Assembly (NCBI RefSeq): GCF_012843705.1
Contig: NZ_JABAFQ010000003.1
Coordinates: forward strand, 62,001 to 126,000
DNA: 64,000 nt
Direction of reading: 5' to 3'
Source: Fusobacterium sp. FSA-380-WT-3A
GTDB taxonomy: Bacteria > Fusobacteriota > Fusobacteriia > Fusobacteriales > Fusobacteriaceae
Each line of letters begins with the position of its first letter. Position 1 is the first letter of the stretch. Below, one piece after another: positions 40,832 to 50,623 of this stretch. Made by a program: the position numbers and the translations under genes. Below the pieces are notes generated by a model. That model did not search any database. It had not been told where the DNA came from and saw only the letters and a program-made list of their open reading frames with translations.

Positions 40832-42637
40832 TTATAAAATATTATATTCACTTAGTATCCCCCTAAAAATTTTATATTTTTCCAATAAATCCTCAAAACT
40901 TATATCAGAATATAAACAAATCTCTATCCTTTTTATTTCTAATGAGAATTTCAAATTTTTCATTTGTGAGTTTATATCCTTTATCTCTTTTATGAACCAA
41001 GACTTAAATATTTCCTTCAATAATTCTTGTTGTTTTTTATCATCTGTATAATCTAAAGCTCTGTATTGCATCATAAATAATTTATTTTTTTCTTCTTCTG
41101 TAAAATTCTCTTTTTCTATAAATTCTTTAAACTCTTTTAAAAAATTTATATTTTTATTTTCGCTAATTTCTTCAAAAAAATAAAATATTTTTTTCACAAA
41201 AGATGACTCTATATTTTTATCAGAAAAATATTTATAAAAATCTATCTGTGAAAAAATCAATTCAACAGTCATTTCTTCTAATATACTAACACCACTTGTT
41301 TTTTCCTTTTCTTTTTCTGAAAAAAACTCTTTTCTCTCTTCTTTTTTTTGATAAATATTGTTATCTACTAAAGTTTCTTGTAATAATTTTTTTTCTATAC
41401 CTGTATATTTTGATAATTTATCTAAATAAAGACTTCTTTCTAAAGTAGATTCTACATTTTTAAAAAACTCTTTAAATCTCTCTATAAATTTTTCTTTAGA
41501 CATTATATTTGTCAAGTCATATTCCTTTGAATACATCTCATATAGAAAATCAAATATCTCTAAAGAATTTTTTACTGCCTTTAAAAAGGCTTCTTTACCA
41601 AAATTTTTCAAAAATTCATCAGGGTCTTTGGCATTTTTCAATTTTAAAACTCTAATATTAAATCCTAAATTTTTTAATATCAATGCTGTTCTTTCTGTTG
41701 CCATCTGTCCAGCATTATCCATATCCAAAGACATTATAATATTATTGGTATATTTTTTTAGTAACTCCCCTTGTTCATATGTAAAAGCAGTTCCTAAAGA
41801 AGCAAGTGCCACATCAAACCCATAACAATGAGCTGATAAAACATCCATATACCCTTCCATTAATAATGAATAATTTTTTTTCTTTAAAATATTTCCCTTA
41901 TCTTTTATTCCATAAAGATTTTTTCCCTTTTTAAATATTGGTGTATCTGGTGAGTTTATATATTTTGGAATCTCTTTATTATTATCTAAAGTTCTTCCTC
42001 CAAAAGCTATAACTTTCCCACCTATAGAATATATAGGAAAAATTATTCTATTTCTAAAGGCATCATATACCCCTTTTTCTCCATCTTTAGCTAACCCTAA
42101 CTCTATTATATCCTCTTTTTTATGTCCCTTCACTACAAGATAATCATACAGACTACTCCATTCATTTAAAGCATAACCTAACTGATTTTCTCTTATTATT
42201 TTAGGATTAACACCTCTTTTATTCAGATATTCTAAAGCTATTCTTCCATTATTTTCAAAAATATTATCTTGATAATATCTATGTGCATCTTCCATTATCT
42301 TATAATATTTTTCATTCTCATTTTCTTTTGTAAAATTTTTTTTGTATTCTTTTATAGAAATATTATATTTCTTAGCTAATTCTCCAATGGCCTCTTCATA
42401 AGAAATTTTATAATACATAGAATAAAATTTAATTGCATTTCCACCAGCTCCACAAACAAAACATTTACAAATATTTTTAGTTGGACTAACTGAAAATGAA
42501 GGAGTTGTATCTGGATGGAAAGGACAAAGCCCCTTATAGTTGGCTCCACTTTTCTTTAATTCAATTACATCTCCTACTACTTCTTCTATTCTTAATTGAC
42601 TTAATAAATTTTCTATATCTTCTGACCTATATCTCAT
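40832..42637 (-). CDS. dnaG: DNA primase
   Basis: A 601-residue primase that lays RNA primers at replication forks. The N-terminal zinc-binding CHC2 domain is intact (CPFHPDTTPSFSVSP, CKCFVCGAGG). The TOPRIM catalytic core shows VIAFGGRTL, LLMEGYMDV and IIMSLDMDNAGQ with its metal-binding acids. The C-terminal third is the less conserved helicase-binding region. It is the first gene of the dnaG-rpoD pair, and the ATG follows AGGAGA. Confidence 0.96.
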   Translation of the reverse strand: MRYRSEDIENLLSQLRIEEVVGDVIELKKSGANYKGLCPFHPDTTPSFSVSPTKNICKCFVCGAGGNAIKFYSMYYKISYEEAIGELAKKYNISIKEYKKNFTKENENEKYYKIMEDAHRYYQDNIFENNGRIALEYLNKRGVNPKIIRENQLGYALNEWSSLYDYLVVKGHKKEDIIELGLAKDGEKGVYDAFRNRIIFPIYSIGGKVIAFGGRTLDNNKEIPKYINSPDTPIFKKGKNLYGIKDKGNILKKKNYSLLMEGYMDVLSAHCYGFDVALASLGTAFTYEQGELLKKYTNNIIMSLDMDNAGQMATERTALILKNLGFNIRVLKLKNAKDPDEFLKNFGKEAFLKAVKNSLEIFDFLYEMYSKEYDLTNIMSKEKFIERFKEFFKNVESTLERSLYLDKLSKYTGIEKKLLQETLVDNNIYQKKEERKEFFSEKEKEKTSGVSILEEMTVELIFSQIDFYKYFSDKNIESSFVKKIFYFFEEISENKNINFLKEFKEFIEKENFTEEEKNKLFMMQYRALDYTDDKKQQELLKEIFKSWFIKEIKDINSQMKNLKFSLEIKRIEICLYSDISFEDLLEKYKIFRGILSEYNIL

Positions 42638-42732
42638 TAGCTTCTCCTAAAGAAATCTTCAAAAGTATATTATAATATATTTTATTATAAATATCAATTA
42701 TTTTAATAAAACTATTTTAATTTCCTGATTAG

Positions 42733-42760
42733 AAAGGCAACCTATTTAGGTTGCCTTTTT
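42733..42760. terminator. terminator after the PpiC-type gene
   Basis: Perfect stem AAAGGCAACC / GGTTGCCTTT with a 6-base loop, immediately beyond the stop of the foldase gene. Only a short T tract follows on the minus strand. Confidence 0.65.
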
Positions 42761-42761
42761 A

Positions 42762-44465
42762 TTATTTTAAAATCTCTTGTATCTTCTCTGTTGCTTTTTG
42801 AGCTTTATAATCTCTTTCAACATTCTCTTTTACTTCTGATAAATCTACTTTTCTAGCTTTTATTTCATTTATTTTTTGGAAAATGAAAATTTCTCCATCT
42901 AAGTTTTTATATACAACTTTATTTAAAGGTGCTTTGTATATTTCATCTGTTAATATTTCTTTATATCCTAACCCTGGAATATAACCTTGGTCTGTGATTC
43001 CAGTAAATAAGTTAGTATTTAGATATTTGTCAGTTGGTAAATCTTTAAAAGCTATTTCTCCATTAGAAATCTTTTCAGCTTGCTCTTGAACTTCTTTTAA
43101 CTTAGCATCAATAGTTTCTTGAGAAATTTCATTTTTTACTAAAATATGGCTAGCTTTTACCTTATCTCCATCTTTTTCCTCTACATAAATAATATGAGAA
43201 CCAAAAACTGTATTAACTACTTCTGGATATATCTTTCCAACTTCTCCTTTGAAAGCAGCTTCAGAAAATTCAGGTACCATTTGGTCTTTTGTAAACCATC
43301 CTAGTTCTCCACCATTTACTGAACTTGGACAACTAGATTTTTCTTTCGCAATACTTGCAAAATTTTCTGGAGTTACAGTAGTTAATATATCTTTGGCTAT
43401 TTTTTCTGAGTTTGCTTTATCCAAATCAGAAGGCTCTATTTTTATAAAAGAGATATAAGCATCAACTGATGGATGTATATCATATCTCATTCTATTTTTT
43501 TCAAAATAACTATTTAAATCTTCTGATGTAGGATTTATTTTATTTTCTATAGCACTATAAATACCATCATAAGCTTCTTTTACTTGTAAAGAAATAGGTA
43601 ATCCCTCTTCTAATTTAACTTGATATTCTTCTGCTTTTTTCAAGATTTTTACTTGTGTATCTATAAATCTATCTGTTTCTTCTAAAGCCTTATCTTTAGG
43701 AAGTCCATTACTAATAAATGTAATATATATTTTACTATAATCTACATTGGTAAAAGTAATTCCATCTTTTTCTACTTTTACTTTCTCTAAATAATTTGTA
43801 AATTGAGGGTCAACTTCTGTAACAACCATTTTTTCTTTTAATTTTGCAATCTCTTTTTGATAAGCTTCTCCTGCTTTTTCTTCTATTAAATATCCTTTTA
43901 TCTGGTCTTTACTTTCTTCTAATGAAAGTCCTTGTAACATTGTAAATTTATTTTCCTCATAAAACTCATTTATTTCTTCATCTGTTACACTAACACTAGC
44001 ACCTATTGTCTCCCTAAGTTTTATACTTTTCATACTTCTTTCTAATTCTTTCTTTAAAGAAGCCTTTGTATAACCTTGGGCTGTTAACATTCTTCTAAAT
44101 TGTTCTTTATCTTTAAAATTAGATTCTAAGTTGTTATATTCATTATTAATATCTTTAGATGAGATTTTTATCTTTAAATTATCAGCCATCTCTTGAACAA
44201 GTTCATTTTCAATTACTTGGTCTAGAGCTAATGTTCCAACTATATCTTCATCAATCTCATTTCTAAAGTTGTTTGATATCATATTTTTACTTCTTAATAC
44301 ATCTTCTATTTTTATTTTATTTCCATTTATTTTTAAAGCATAATTTTTAGTTGAAGAATATGTCATATGATTTATAATGTATAATGCCAATGAAGAAACA
44401 ACAAAAGCTACTGTGATAATTATAGTTATAACTTTCATTTGTTTTCTAAATTTTCTAATAGCCAT
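42762..44465 (-). CDS. SurA/PpiC-like membrane-anchored peptidyl-prolyl isomerase
   Basis: A 567-residue periplasmic chaperone-isomerase anchored by one N-terminal membrane helix (about residues 10-30). A SurA_N-like chaperone region follows (about 35-200). A parvulin domain is centred on residues 335-440 (AYISFIKIE, GGELGWFTKDQMVPEFSEAAF, GSHIIYVEEK) and a second, degenerate PpiC-like stretch begins at KASHILVKNEI. This PpiD-like layout suits folding of outer membrane barrels such as the proteins encoded in this window. It follows the NtrC-like regulator by 27 bases. Confidence 0.85.
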   Translation of the reverse strand: MAIRKFRKQMKVITIIITVAFVVSSLALYIINHMTYSSTKNYALKINGNKIKIEDVLRSKNMISNNFRNEIDEDIVGTLALDQVIENELVQEMADNLKIKISSKDINNEYNNLESNFKDKEQFRRMLTAQGYTKASLKKELERSMKSIKLRETIGASVSVTDEEINEFYEENKFTMLQGLSLEESKDQIKGYLIEEKAGEAYQKEIAKLKEKMVVTEVDPQFTNYLEKVKVEKDGITFTNVDYSKIYITFISNGLPKDKALEETDRFIDTQVKILKKAEEYQVKLEEGLPISLQVKEAYDGIYSAIENKINPTSEDLNSYFEKNRMRYDIHPSVDAYISFIKIEPSDLDKANSEKIAKDILTTVTPENFASIAKEKSSCPSSVNGGELGWFTKDQMVPEFSEAAFKGEVGKIYPEVVNTVFGSHIIYVEEKDGDKVKASHILVKNEISQETIDAKLKEVQEQAEKISNGEIAFKDLPTDKYLNTNLFTGITDQGYIPGLGYKEILTDEIYKAPLNKVVYKNLDGEIFIFQKINEIKARKVDLSEVKENVERDYKAQKATEKIQEILK

Positions 44466-44492
44466 GATATTTTAGTCCTTTCTTTCTGTTTT

Positions 44493-45878
44493 TTATTTAT
44501 CATCTAATTTATATTTTCTGATTTTTTCATATAAAGTTGTTCTTCCTATTCCTAAAATTTTAGCTGTTTCTTGTTTATTCCATCTAGTTCTTTGTAATGC
44601 CATAGCAATAACAACTCTTTCAACATCGTCAAGACTAAATATTTCTTTTTCTAATATCTCTTTTAATGGCCCAATTCCTGAAACAGTTTTATTTTCTACT
44701 GTATCAGATTTCATTTTTATTTCAAGAGGAAGATTTTCAATATCAATTATTCTTTCATCAGATAAGATTATCATTCTTTCTAACATATTTCTTAACTCTC
44801 TAATATTTCCAGGGAAAGCATATTCTAATAAATATTTCATTACTTCTCCTGAAAGTACAGGAATTGGTTTATTTAAATCTTTAGAAATTCCTGTTAAGAA
44901 ATAGTTTGCTAATAGTGGTATATCTTCTCTTCTATCTCTCAAAGGTGGAACTTCTATTTTAAATCCATTTAATCTGTGATATAAATCTTTTCTAAATTTT
45001 CCTTTTTCTATTTCATCTCTTAAGTCTTTATCTGTAGAAACTATAAATCTTACATCAGCTCTTTTAGCTCTAGTTCCTCCAACTTTTCTATATTCTCCAT
45101 ATTCAATAACCTTTAAAATTCTTGATTGAATTTTTATATCTATTCCAGCTATTTCATCTATAAATAAAGTTCCCCCATCAATTTCTTCTAAGATACCTTT
45201 TTTGCTAGATATAGCTCCTGGAAAAGCTCCTCTTTCATATCCAAATAATTCTCTTTCTAATACTTCACTTGTCATTGTTCCACAGTTTAAAGTATAGAAA
45301 TCTTTTCTTCTTCTATCACTTTTTCTATAAATTTCTCTAGCAACTAAAGTTTTTCCAACTCCAGCTTCTCCTGTAATTAATATAGGTAAATCTGTTGTTG
45401 CCATTTTTTCTACTTTTGCTTTTACCTCTTTAATTTTTATAGATTGTCCTATGATTTCTCTTTGTTCTTCTAATTCTGCAACTTTCTCTTTTAATTTTTT
45501 ATATTTTTTTATATTTTCTATGTTAACTAAAGCAGGTTTTACAAGTTTAACTATTTCTTCTCCATTTACAGGTTTTAAAGCATAACTATAAATTCCAGCT
45601 TTTTCTAATTCATCTAAAATTTCATCTGTTTCTTCATCTATAAGCCCAATTGTTACAAATTCTTTTCCTAATCCATTTAATTTTTTCTTCGCATCAATAA
45701 AATTAAACCATGTTAAATATTGGTCTAATATTACTACATCAAAATCACTTTCTCTTAACATATCTAGTCCATCAAGTAAGTTATTGAAAGTTATAACTTC
45801 ATAATATTTAACTAATTCTTTTCTAATTTCTTTTAAAACTTCTTTTCTTTCAGATATTGCTAATACTGATTTTTTCAT
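44493..45878 (-). CDS. NtrC-family AAA+ regulator with GAFPGA and a degenerate receiver
   Basis: A 461-residue protein with receiver (1-120), AAA+ (about 145-375) and Fis-type DNA-binding (about 415-461) domains. The receiver keeps Asp52 (VVILDQYL) and a Lys (LKPVNG), but its N-terminal acidic pocket is replaced by ISERKE. The ATPase has Walker A GEAGVGKT and Walker B GTLFIDEI, but the sigma-54 contact loop reads GAFPGA (residues 217-222) instead of GAFTGA. This suggests activation without sigma-54, or repression. The Fis helix-turn-helix (KQETAKILGIGRTTLYEKI) is intact. Confidence 0.88.
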   Translation of the reverse strand: MKKSVLAISERKEVLKEIRKELVKYYEVITFNNLLDGLDMLRESDFDVVILDQYLTWFNFIDAKKKLNGLGKEFVTIGLIDEETDEILDELEKAGIYSYALKPVNGEEIVKLVKPALVNIENIKKYKKLKEKVAELEEQREIIGQSIKIKEVKAKVEKMATTDLPILITGEAGVGKTLVAREIYRKSDRRRKDFYTLNCGTMTSEVLERELFGYERGAFPGAISSKKGILEEIDGGTLFIDEIAGIDIKIQSRILKVIEYGEYRKVGGTRAKRADVRFIVSTDKDLRDEIEKGKFRKDLYHRLNGFKIEVPPLRDRREDIPLLANYFLTGISKDLNKPIPVLSGEVMKYLLEYAFPGNIRELRNMLERMIILSDERIIDIENLPLEIKMKSDTVENKTVSGIGPLKEILEKEIFSLDDVERVVIAMALQRTRWNKQETAKILGIGRTTLYEKIRKYKLDDK

Positions 45879-46048
45879 TACTACCTCCTAGTTTTTTATA
45901 TAATATCCTTAAAAAATATTTACGAACTATTTTAAAACTTTATATATGTATTATAATAGTTTTTTTGTATTTTTTCAAGACTTTTTTATTTTTTTATCCT
46001 TTTATTAATTTTTTTGTTTATTTTATAAACTTGTATTTTTTATCTCTC

Positions 46049-47068
46049 TTATTTTATTAAATTCACAAAATCATTAGCTGTTATAAATATAATCAGCATA
46101 AATATAATGATAATCCCTCCATAATGTATTTTCTCTTCTAATTTTTTATTTACTTTTATTTTTAACATTTCCAACATAACAAATATTAATCTTCCACCAT
46201 CAAGAGCTGGAAATGGTAATAAATTAAAAATTCCAATGTTTATAGATAAAACAGCTACTAACCATAATAAAGTCCCTATTCCTAAGCTGCTAGCTTCACC
46301 AACTATATTTATTATTCCAATAGGTCCACTTATTTCCTGTCTTTTAACCTCTCCACTAACTATCATTTTTAAACTATCCAATATATTTACAAATATATCT
46401 CCAAAACCTTTTAATGCTAGTTTTAAACTTTCTCCTATTCCATATTTTTCTATATAATATTTAGGAGAAATTCCTAAATAATATTTATTATTTTCCTTAT
46501 TTTTAGTTAATTTTGTAACTAACTGTTTTTTCTCTCCATCTCTTTCAATTAAAATATTTTTTTCCAAATCTTTTGAGTTATCCAAAGAGTTTATAGTTTC
46601 TTTTATATCCCACCAAGAATTTATCTTTTTACCCTCTATCTCTAATATTAAATCTCCCTTTTTTAAAGGAGTATTTTTTTCTGATATAACTTTTCCTACA
46701 ACAGGTCTTTCGTCTATTTTAACCTCTCCACTTGTGTATATCATTCCAAATAATATTGTATAAGCTAGTAAAAAATTCATAAAAACTCCAGCAATCAAAA
46801 CTATAAACCTTTGATAAGCTGGTCTTGAATTAAATCCATCTTCAGTTTTATCTTCTAAGTCCATACCCTTAATATTTACATACCCACCTATTGGAATTAC
46901 TCTAAAAGAGTATTTAATTTTCATTCCATCATAAGTATATACTTCTGTTCCCATTCCTACAGAAAATTCTTCCACAGGGATTTTAAATAATCTAGCACTT
47001 AAAAAATGTCCTAACTCATGTATTAAGATAATAACACCTAAAACGAGCAAGGAAATTAAAATTTTCAT
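46049..47068 (-). CDS. rseP: RseP/site-2 family membrane metalloprotease
   Basis: A 339-residue intramembrane zinc protease. The HEXXH motif is in VIILIHELGHF near the N-terminus and the third ligand motif is in LPFPALDGGRL near the C-terminus. One PDZ domain lies between (about 115-200), with GVFMNFLLAYTILFG before it. The start overlaps the tmk stop as TAATG. It is the last gene of the uppS-cdsA-dxr-tmk-rseP run; in other bacteria the same neighbours (uppS, cdsA, dxr) precede rseP. Confidence 0.93.
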   Translation of the reverse strand: MKILISLLVLGVIILIHELGHFLSARLFKIPVEEFSVGMGTEVYTYDGMKIKYSFRVIPIGGYVNIKGMDLEDKTEDGFNSRPAYQRFIVLIAGVFMNFLLAYTILFGMIYTSGEVKIDERPVVGKVISEKNTPLKKGDLILEIEGKKINSWWDIKETINSLDNSKDLEKNILIERDGEKKQLVTKLTKNKENNKYYLGISPKYYIEKYGIGESLKLALKGFGDIFVNILDSLKMIVSGEVKRQEISGPIGIINIVGEASSLGIGTLLWLVAVLSINIGIFNLLPFPALDGGRLIFVMLEMLKIKVNKKLEEKIHYGGIIIIFMLIIFITANDFVNLIK

Positions 47069-47748
47069 TATTTTTCCTCCAATTTAATTTTTACAATATT
47101 ATATATCTCTTCTGATATTTCATCTATTGTTTTTAATCTTCCATTTTCTACACAGTTTACTTCTGTCCAACCTTGAGTTTTTGCAACTTCACAGGCATTT
47201 TCATAGGATTTTCTCATATATTCCTCATCTCTTTCATGAATATCTTTTTTATCTTCTCCTGTGATTTTATTTTTTCTATTAGCCATCAAAATTTTAGCAA
47301 ACTCAAGTGGCATATTTATGAAAATTACTAAATCAGCTCTAGGTATTCCAATTTTTTCAAATTCTAAATCCTCTAACCAATCAATATATTTTCTTTTCTC
47401 CTCTTGTGTTTCTAATTTTGAAGCCTGATGAATTATATTTGATTGAACATATCTATCTGTAACTATCACTCCATCATTATTGTAAAATTCTTCCCAATCC
47501 TTTTTAAATGAAGCATATCTATCAATAGCAAACATAGTAGAAATTGGATATGGATTAACTTTTAATGGAGTTTCTCCAAACTCTCCAGCTAAATACATTT
47601 TTACAGGAGCACAAGCTGGACTATCGTAGTTTGGAAAAGTTATTTTCTTTACATTTAATTTATCCAATAATAATTTTTCAAAAAGTCTATTTGTTTGTGT
47701 TTCTTTTCCACTAGAATCTGTACCTTCAATGACTATTATTTTTCCCAT
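47068..47748 (-). CDS. tmk: thymidylate kinase
   Basis: A 226-residue enzyme phosphorylating dTMP to dTDP. The P-loop reads IEGTDSSGKETQT, a variant of the usual GxDGAGKTT, and the DRY-type motif is VIVTDRYVQSN. A LID region lies near NRKNKITGEDKKDIHE. It sits inside a row of envelope genes, 9 bases after dxr and overlapping rseP, so it is cotranscribed with isoprenoid and membrane functions. Confidence 0.88.
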   Translation of the reverse strand: MGKIIVIEGTDSSGKETQTNRLFEKLLLDKLNVKKITFPNYDSPACAPVKMYLAGEFGETPLKVNPYPISTMFAIDRYASFKKDWEEFYNNDGVIVTDRYVQSNIIHQASKLETQEEKRKYIDWLEDLEFEKIGIPRADLVIFINMPLEFAKILMANRKNKITGEDKKDIHERDEEYMRKSYENACEVAKTQGWTEVNCVENGRLKTIDEISEEIYNIVKIKLEEK

Positions 47749-47757
47749 AGCTCTCCC

Positions 47758-48915
47758 CTAAATAATCTCTTTATAATTTTTATATATCCACTCTCTTGTT
47801 TCTCTATCTACTTTTAAAATAGAATCTAAATCATCTATCTCTACTAAGGAGTGATTATCCATTGCTTTTTCTATAATTTTATAAATATCTAAAAATTTTA
47901 TTTTTTTCTTTAAAAATAAATCTACTGAAACTTCATTGGCAGCATTTAAAACTGTTGGCATTGACTTTCCAATTTTTCCAGCTTTATAAGCTAAATCTAA
48001 ACCTTTGAAAACTTTTCTATCTGGTTCTTCAAAAGTTAAATTTCCTACTTTTAATAAATCTAAGGCCTCTAAACAACTATTTTCTATCCTATCTGGATAA
48101 GTAAAAGCTAGTTGTATTGGAAGTTTCATGTCAGTAACACCTAATTGAGCTATAACTGCATTATCTTGAAATTCAACAAGAGAATGAATTATACTTTGAG
48201 GATGAATTACAACTTTTATTTTATCATAGTCTACATTAAATAGATGATGAGCTTCTATGACTTCTAATCCTTTATTTACAAGGGATGAAGAGTCTACTGT
48301 AATTTTTTTTCCCATAGACCAATTTGGATGTTTTAAAGCTTCTTCAACAGTAACATCTCTTAATTCTACCTTTTTTTTCCCTCTAAAAGTTCCACCACTT
48401 GCTGTTAAAATAATATTTTTCACTTGAGATTTTTTTCCAGCAAGTAATGATTGAAATATTGCTGAATGTTCACTATCTACAGGAATTATTTCAGACTTAG
48501 GATTTTCTCTTAAAAGTTTGTTTATATAATCTCCACCAGCTACCATTGTTTCTTTATTAGCTAGTGCTATTCTCTTTCCTAACTTTATTGCTTCTGATGT
48601 AGCCTCAATCCCAATAGCTCCTATTACAGATACTAAAATTATATCTGTTTCCTCTAGTTGACCTAATTTTTTTAATCCTTCTCTACCAACATATACTTCT
48701 ACTTCTGGAAATTCAGCCTTTATTTTTTCTTTTCCCTCTTCTGTTCCTATGGAAACATATTTAGGATTAAATTCTCTTATTTGCTCAATTATTAATTTAT
48801 AATTTGAATGTCCACTTAAAGCTATTACATTAAATTCATCTCTTTTATGTTTAATAATTTCTAAAGCATTAGTTCCTATACTTCCTGTTGACCCCAATAT
48901 TGTTATATTTTTCAT
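47758..48915 (-). CDS. dxr: 1-deoxy-D-xylulose-5-phosphate reductoisomerase
   Basis: A 385-residue NADPH-dependent enzyme, the first committed step of the non-mevalonate isoprenoid pathway. The cofactor site [12 protein letters not shown], the [11 protein letters not shown] motif, metal ligands in [19 protein letters not shown] and the [18 protein letters not shown]-type block are intact. Its product feeds UppS, encoded upstream in the same operon, for the undecaprenyl carrier. Confidence 0.96.
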   Translation of the reverse strand: MKNITILGSTGSIGTNALEIIKHKRDEFNVIALSGHSNYKLIIEQIREFNPKYVSIGTEEGKEKIKAEFPEVEVYVGREGLKKLGQLEETDIILVSVIGAIGIEATSEAIKLGKRIALANKETMVAGGDYINKLLRENPKSEIIPVDSEHSAIFQSLLAGKKSQVKNIILTASGGTFRGKKKVELRDVTVEEALKHPNWSMGKKITVDSSSLVNKGLEVIEAHHLFNVDYDKIKVVIHPQSIIHSLVEFQDNAVIAQLGVTDMKLPIQLAFTYPDRIENSCLEALDLLKVGNLTFEEPDRKVFKGLDLAYKAGKIGKSMPTVLNAANEVSVDLFLKKKIKFLDIYKIIEKAMDNHSLVEIDDLDSILKVDRETREWIYKNYKEII

Positions 48916-48931
48916 AACTTACTCTACCTCA

Positions 48932-49729
48932 TTATTCAAATATTTTTAATATATAATATGCCATTGGAATAACGAAAATCATACTATCAAATCTATCAAG
49001 TATCCCTCCATGTTCTCCTAAAATTCTACTTGAATCTTTTGTTTTAAACTCTCTTTTAAACATTGATTCAGCTAAATCTCCAATCTGTGCTGTTATACTT
49101 ACTATTAACCCTAACCAAACTATTGCAACATTATTATCTGATAAATGAAATATTTTATTAATTATAAATAAACTAAGAATTGTAAAAACAATTCCTCCAA
49201 TAGCTCCCTCTTTTGATTTTTTAGGGCTAATTATTGAAAATCCTTCTTTAAAGAATTTTCTTCCAATACTCATACCAACAAAATATGCTGCTGTATCACA
49301 TACCCATACCATAATTTGAACTGCTATAAGCCATTTTCCACCATTCTCAAGACCTTGAAACATTATAATATGTCCAAACATCAATCCAACATAAATTATT
49401 CCTAATAAACTTGTACCAACATCTCTAGCTGTATTTTCTATTTGATTTTTAACAACTCTTACACCTAACATTAAAACTAATGATAAAATTATCAGTCCAA
49501 AAGTTTCTTCAAGTCCTACAAAATACATAACATTTGGTATTAATACTCCTGTTAATATACCTAACTTTTTATAAGGTTTTATTTCCACAACCTCTGACAT
49601 TTTATAAAATTCATGTAAAGCTATTCCTATTATTATACTAGCAAGTAGTAATAAATAAATATCTCCTTTTAAGTATATAAACATTAATACAGGAATACCT
49701 ACTAAGGCTATTAATATTCTATTCAGCAT
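48932..49729 (-). CDS. cdsA: phosphatidate cytidylyltransferase
   Basis: A 265-residue polytopic enzyme making CDP-diacylglycerol for phospholipid synthesis. The C-terminal signature appears as KKSKEGAIGGI, IGDLAESMFKREFKTKDSS and LGEHGGILDRFDSM. About seven membrane helices precede and include it. Its ATG overlaps the end of uppS by 11 bases, showing translational coupling. Confidence 0.94.
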   Translation of the reverse strand: MLNRILIALVGIPVLMFIYLKGDIYLLLLASIIIGIALHEFYKMSEVVEIKPYKKLGILTGVLIPNVMYFVGLEETFGLIILSLVLMLGVRVVKNQIENTARDVGTSLLGIIYVGLMFGHIIMFQGLENGGKWLIAVQIMVWVCDTAAYFVGMSIGRKFFKEGFSIISPKKSKEGAIGGIVFTILSLFIINKIFHLSDNNVAIVWLGLIVSITAQIGDLAESMFKREFKTKDSSRILGEHGGILDRFDSMIFVIPMAYYILKIFE

Positions 49730-50417
49730 CTAATCTTCCTCCAAATCTTCTTTCTCTTTTGTTGTAACTATATATTGCCTTTTCCAATTCTTCTTCATCA
49801 AAATCTGGCCAATAAGTATCTGTTATGTAAAATTCTGAATAAGCTATTTGCCAAAGAAGAAAATTTGAAATTCTAAATTCTCCACTTGTTCTTATAATTA
49901 ATTCTGGGTCTGGCAAATCATTGTATAAATATTTTGAAAAATTTTCCTCTGTAATTTCCTCTTGAGAATTTTTTATTTTTTTTATTGCGTCAATTATTTC
50001 AGCTCTTCCTCCATAATTAAAGGCAATATTTAATGTCATTTTATAATCTTTTGAAGTTTCCTCTTGAAGTTTTTCTATAGCATCTAAAAGAGATTCACTG
50101 ACTCCCTCTTTTCTTCCTGAAACCATAAATCTTACGTTATTGTCTAATAACATTTTTCTTTCTGAATTTATATATGTTTTAAATAGAGTCATTAAAGCAC
50201 TTACTTCCTCTTGTGACCTTTTCCAATTTTCTGTGGAAAAAGCATAAACTGTTAAATACTCCACTCCTATTCTTCTACAGTGTTCTACAATTTTTCTTAA
50301 GGCTGCTGCTCCAGCTTTATGCCCAAAAACTCTAGGTCTATTTTTACTTTTGGCCCATCTTCCATTACCATCCATTATAATTCCTATATGTTTTGGAATA
50401 TTTATATTTTTATCCAA
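49719..50417 (-). CDS. uppS: isoprenyl transferase (undecaprenyl diphosphate synthase)
   Basis: A 232-residue cis-prenyltransferase building the undecaprenyl carrier for cell wall and LPS. The signature HIGIIMDGNGRWAKSKNRPRV is near the N-terminus, with the catalytic Asp, and FNYGGRAEI, RTSGEFRISNFLLWQ and the C-terminal FYITDTYWPDF are present. The start is TTG at 50417, preceded by GAGAGGTGG. It heads the uppS-cdsA-dxr-tmk-rseP run. Confidence 0.95.
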   Translation of the reverse strand: MDKNINIPKHIGIIMDGNGRWAKSKNRPRVFGHKAGAAALRKIVEHCRRIGVEYLTVYAFSTENWKRSQEEVSALMTLFKTYINSERKMLLDNNVRFMVSGRKEGVSESLLDAIEKLQEETSKDYKMTLNIAFNYGGRAEIIDAIKKIKNSQEEITEENFSKYLYNDLPDPELIIRTSGEFRISNFLLWQIAYSEFYITDTYWPDFDEEELEKAIYSYNKRERRFGGRLDAE

Positions 50418-50547
50418 TATACCACCTCTCTTATTATTCTAAAATTCTATCATATATTTTGTTTTTTTTCCATACATATTTACATTATATTCTATTTTTA
50501 ATCTTGTTATTTTTTTATTTTGTTTAATAATTTATATTTCTTAATAA

Positions 50548-50578
50548 TAAAAGCCCGAGATTTCTCTCGAGCTTTTAT
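50548..50578 (-). terminator. terminator after the autotransporter gene
   Basis: Stem AAAAGCTCGAGA / TCTCGGGCTTTT (one G-T pair) with a GAAA loop and trailing TTATT on the minus strand, about 45 bases past the autotransporter stop. Confidence 0.75.
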
Positions 50579-50623
50579 CTTTATGAATTATTACATTGAA
50601 ACAGCTATTTTAATTGAGTAGCC

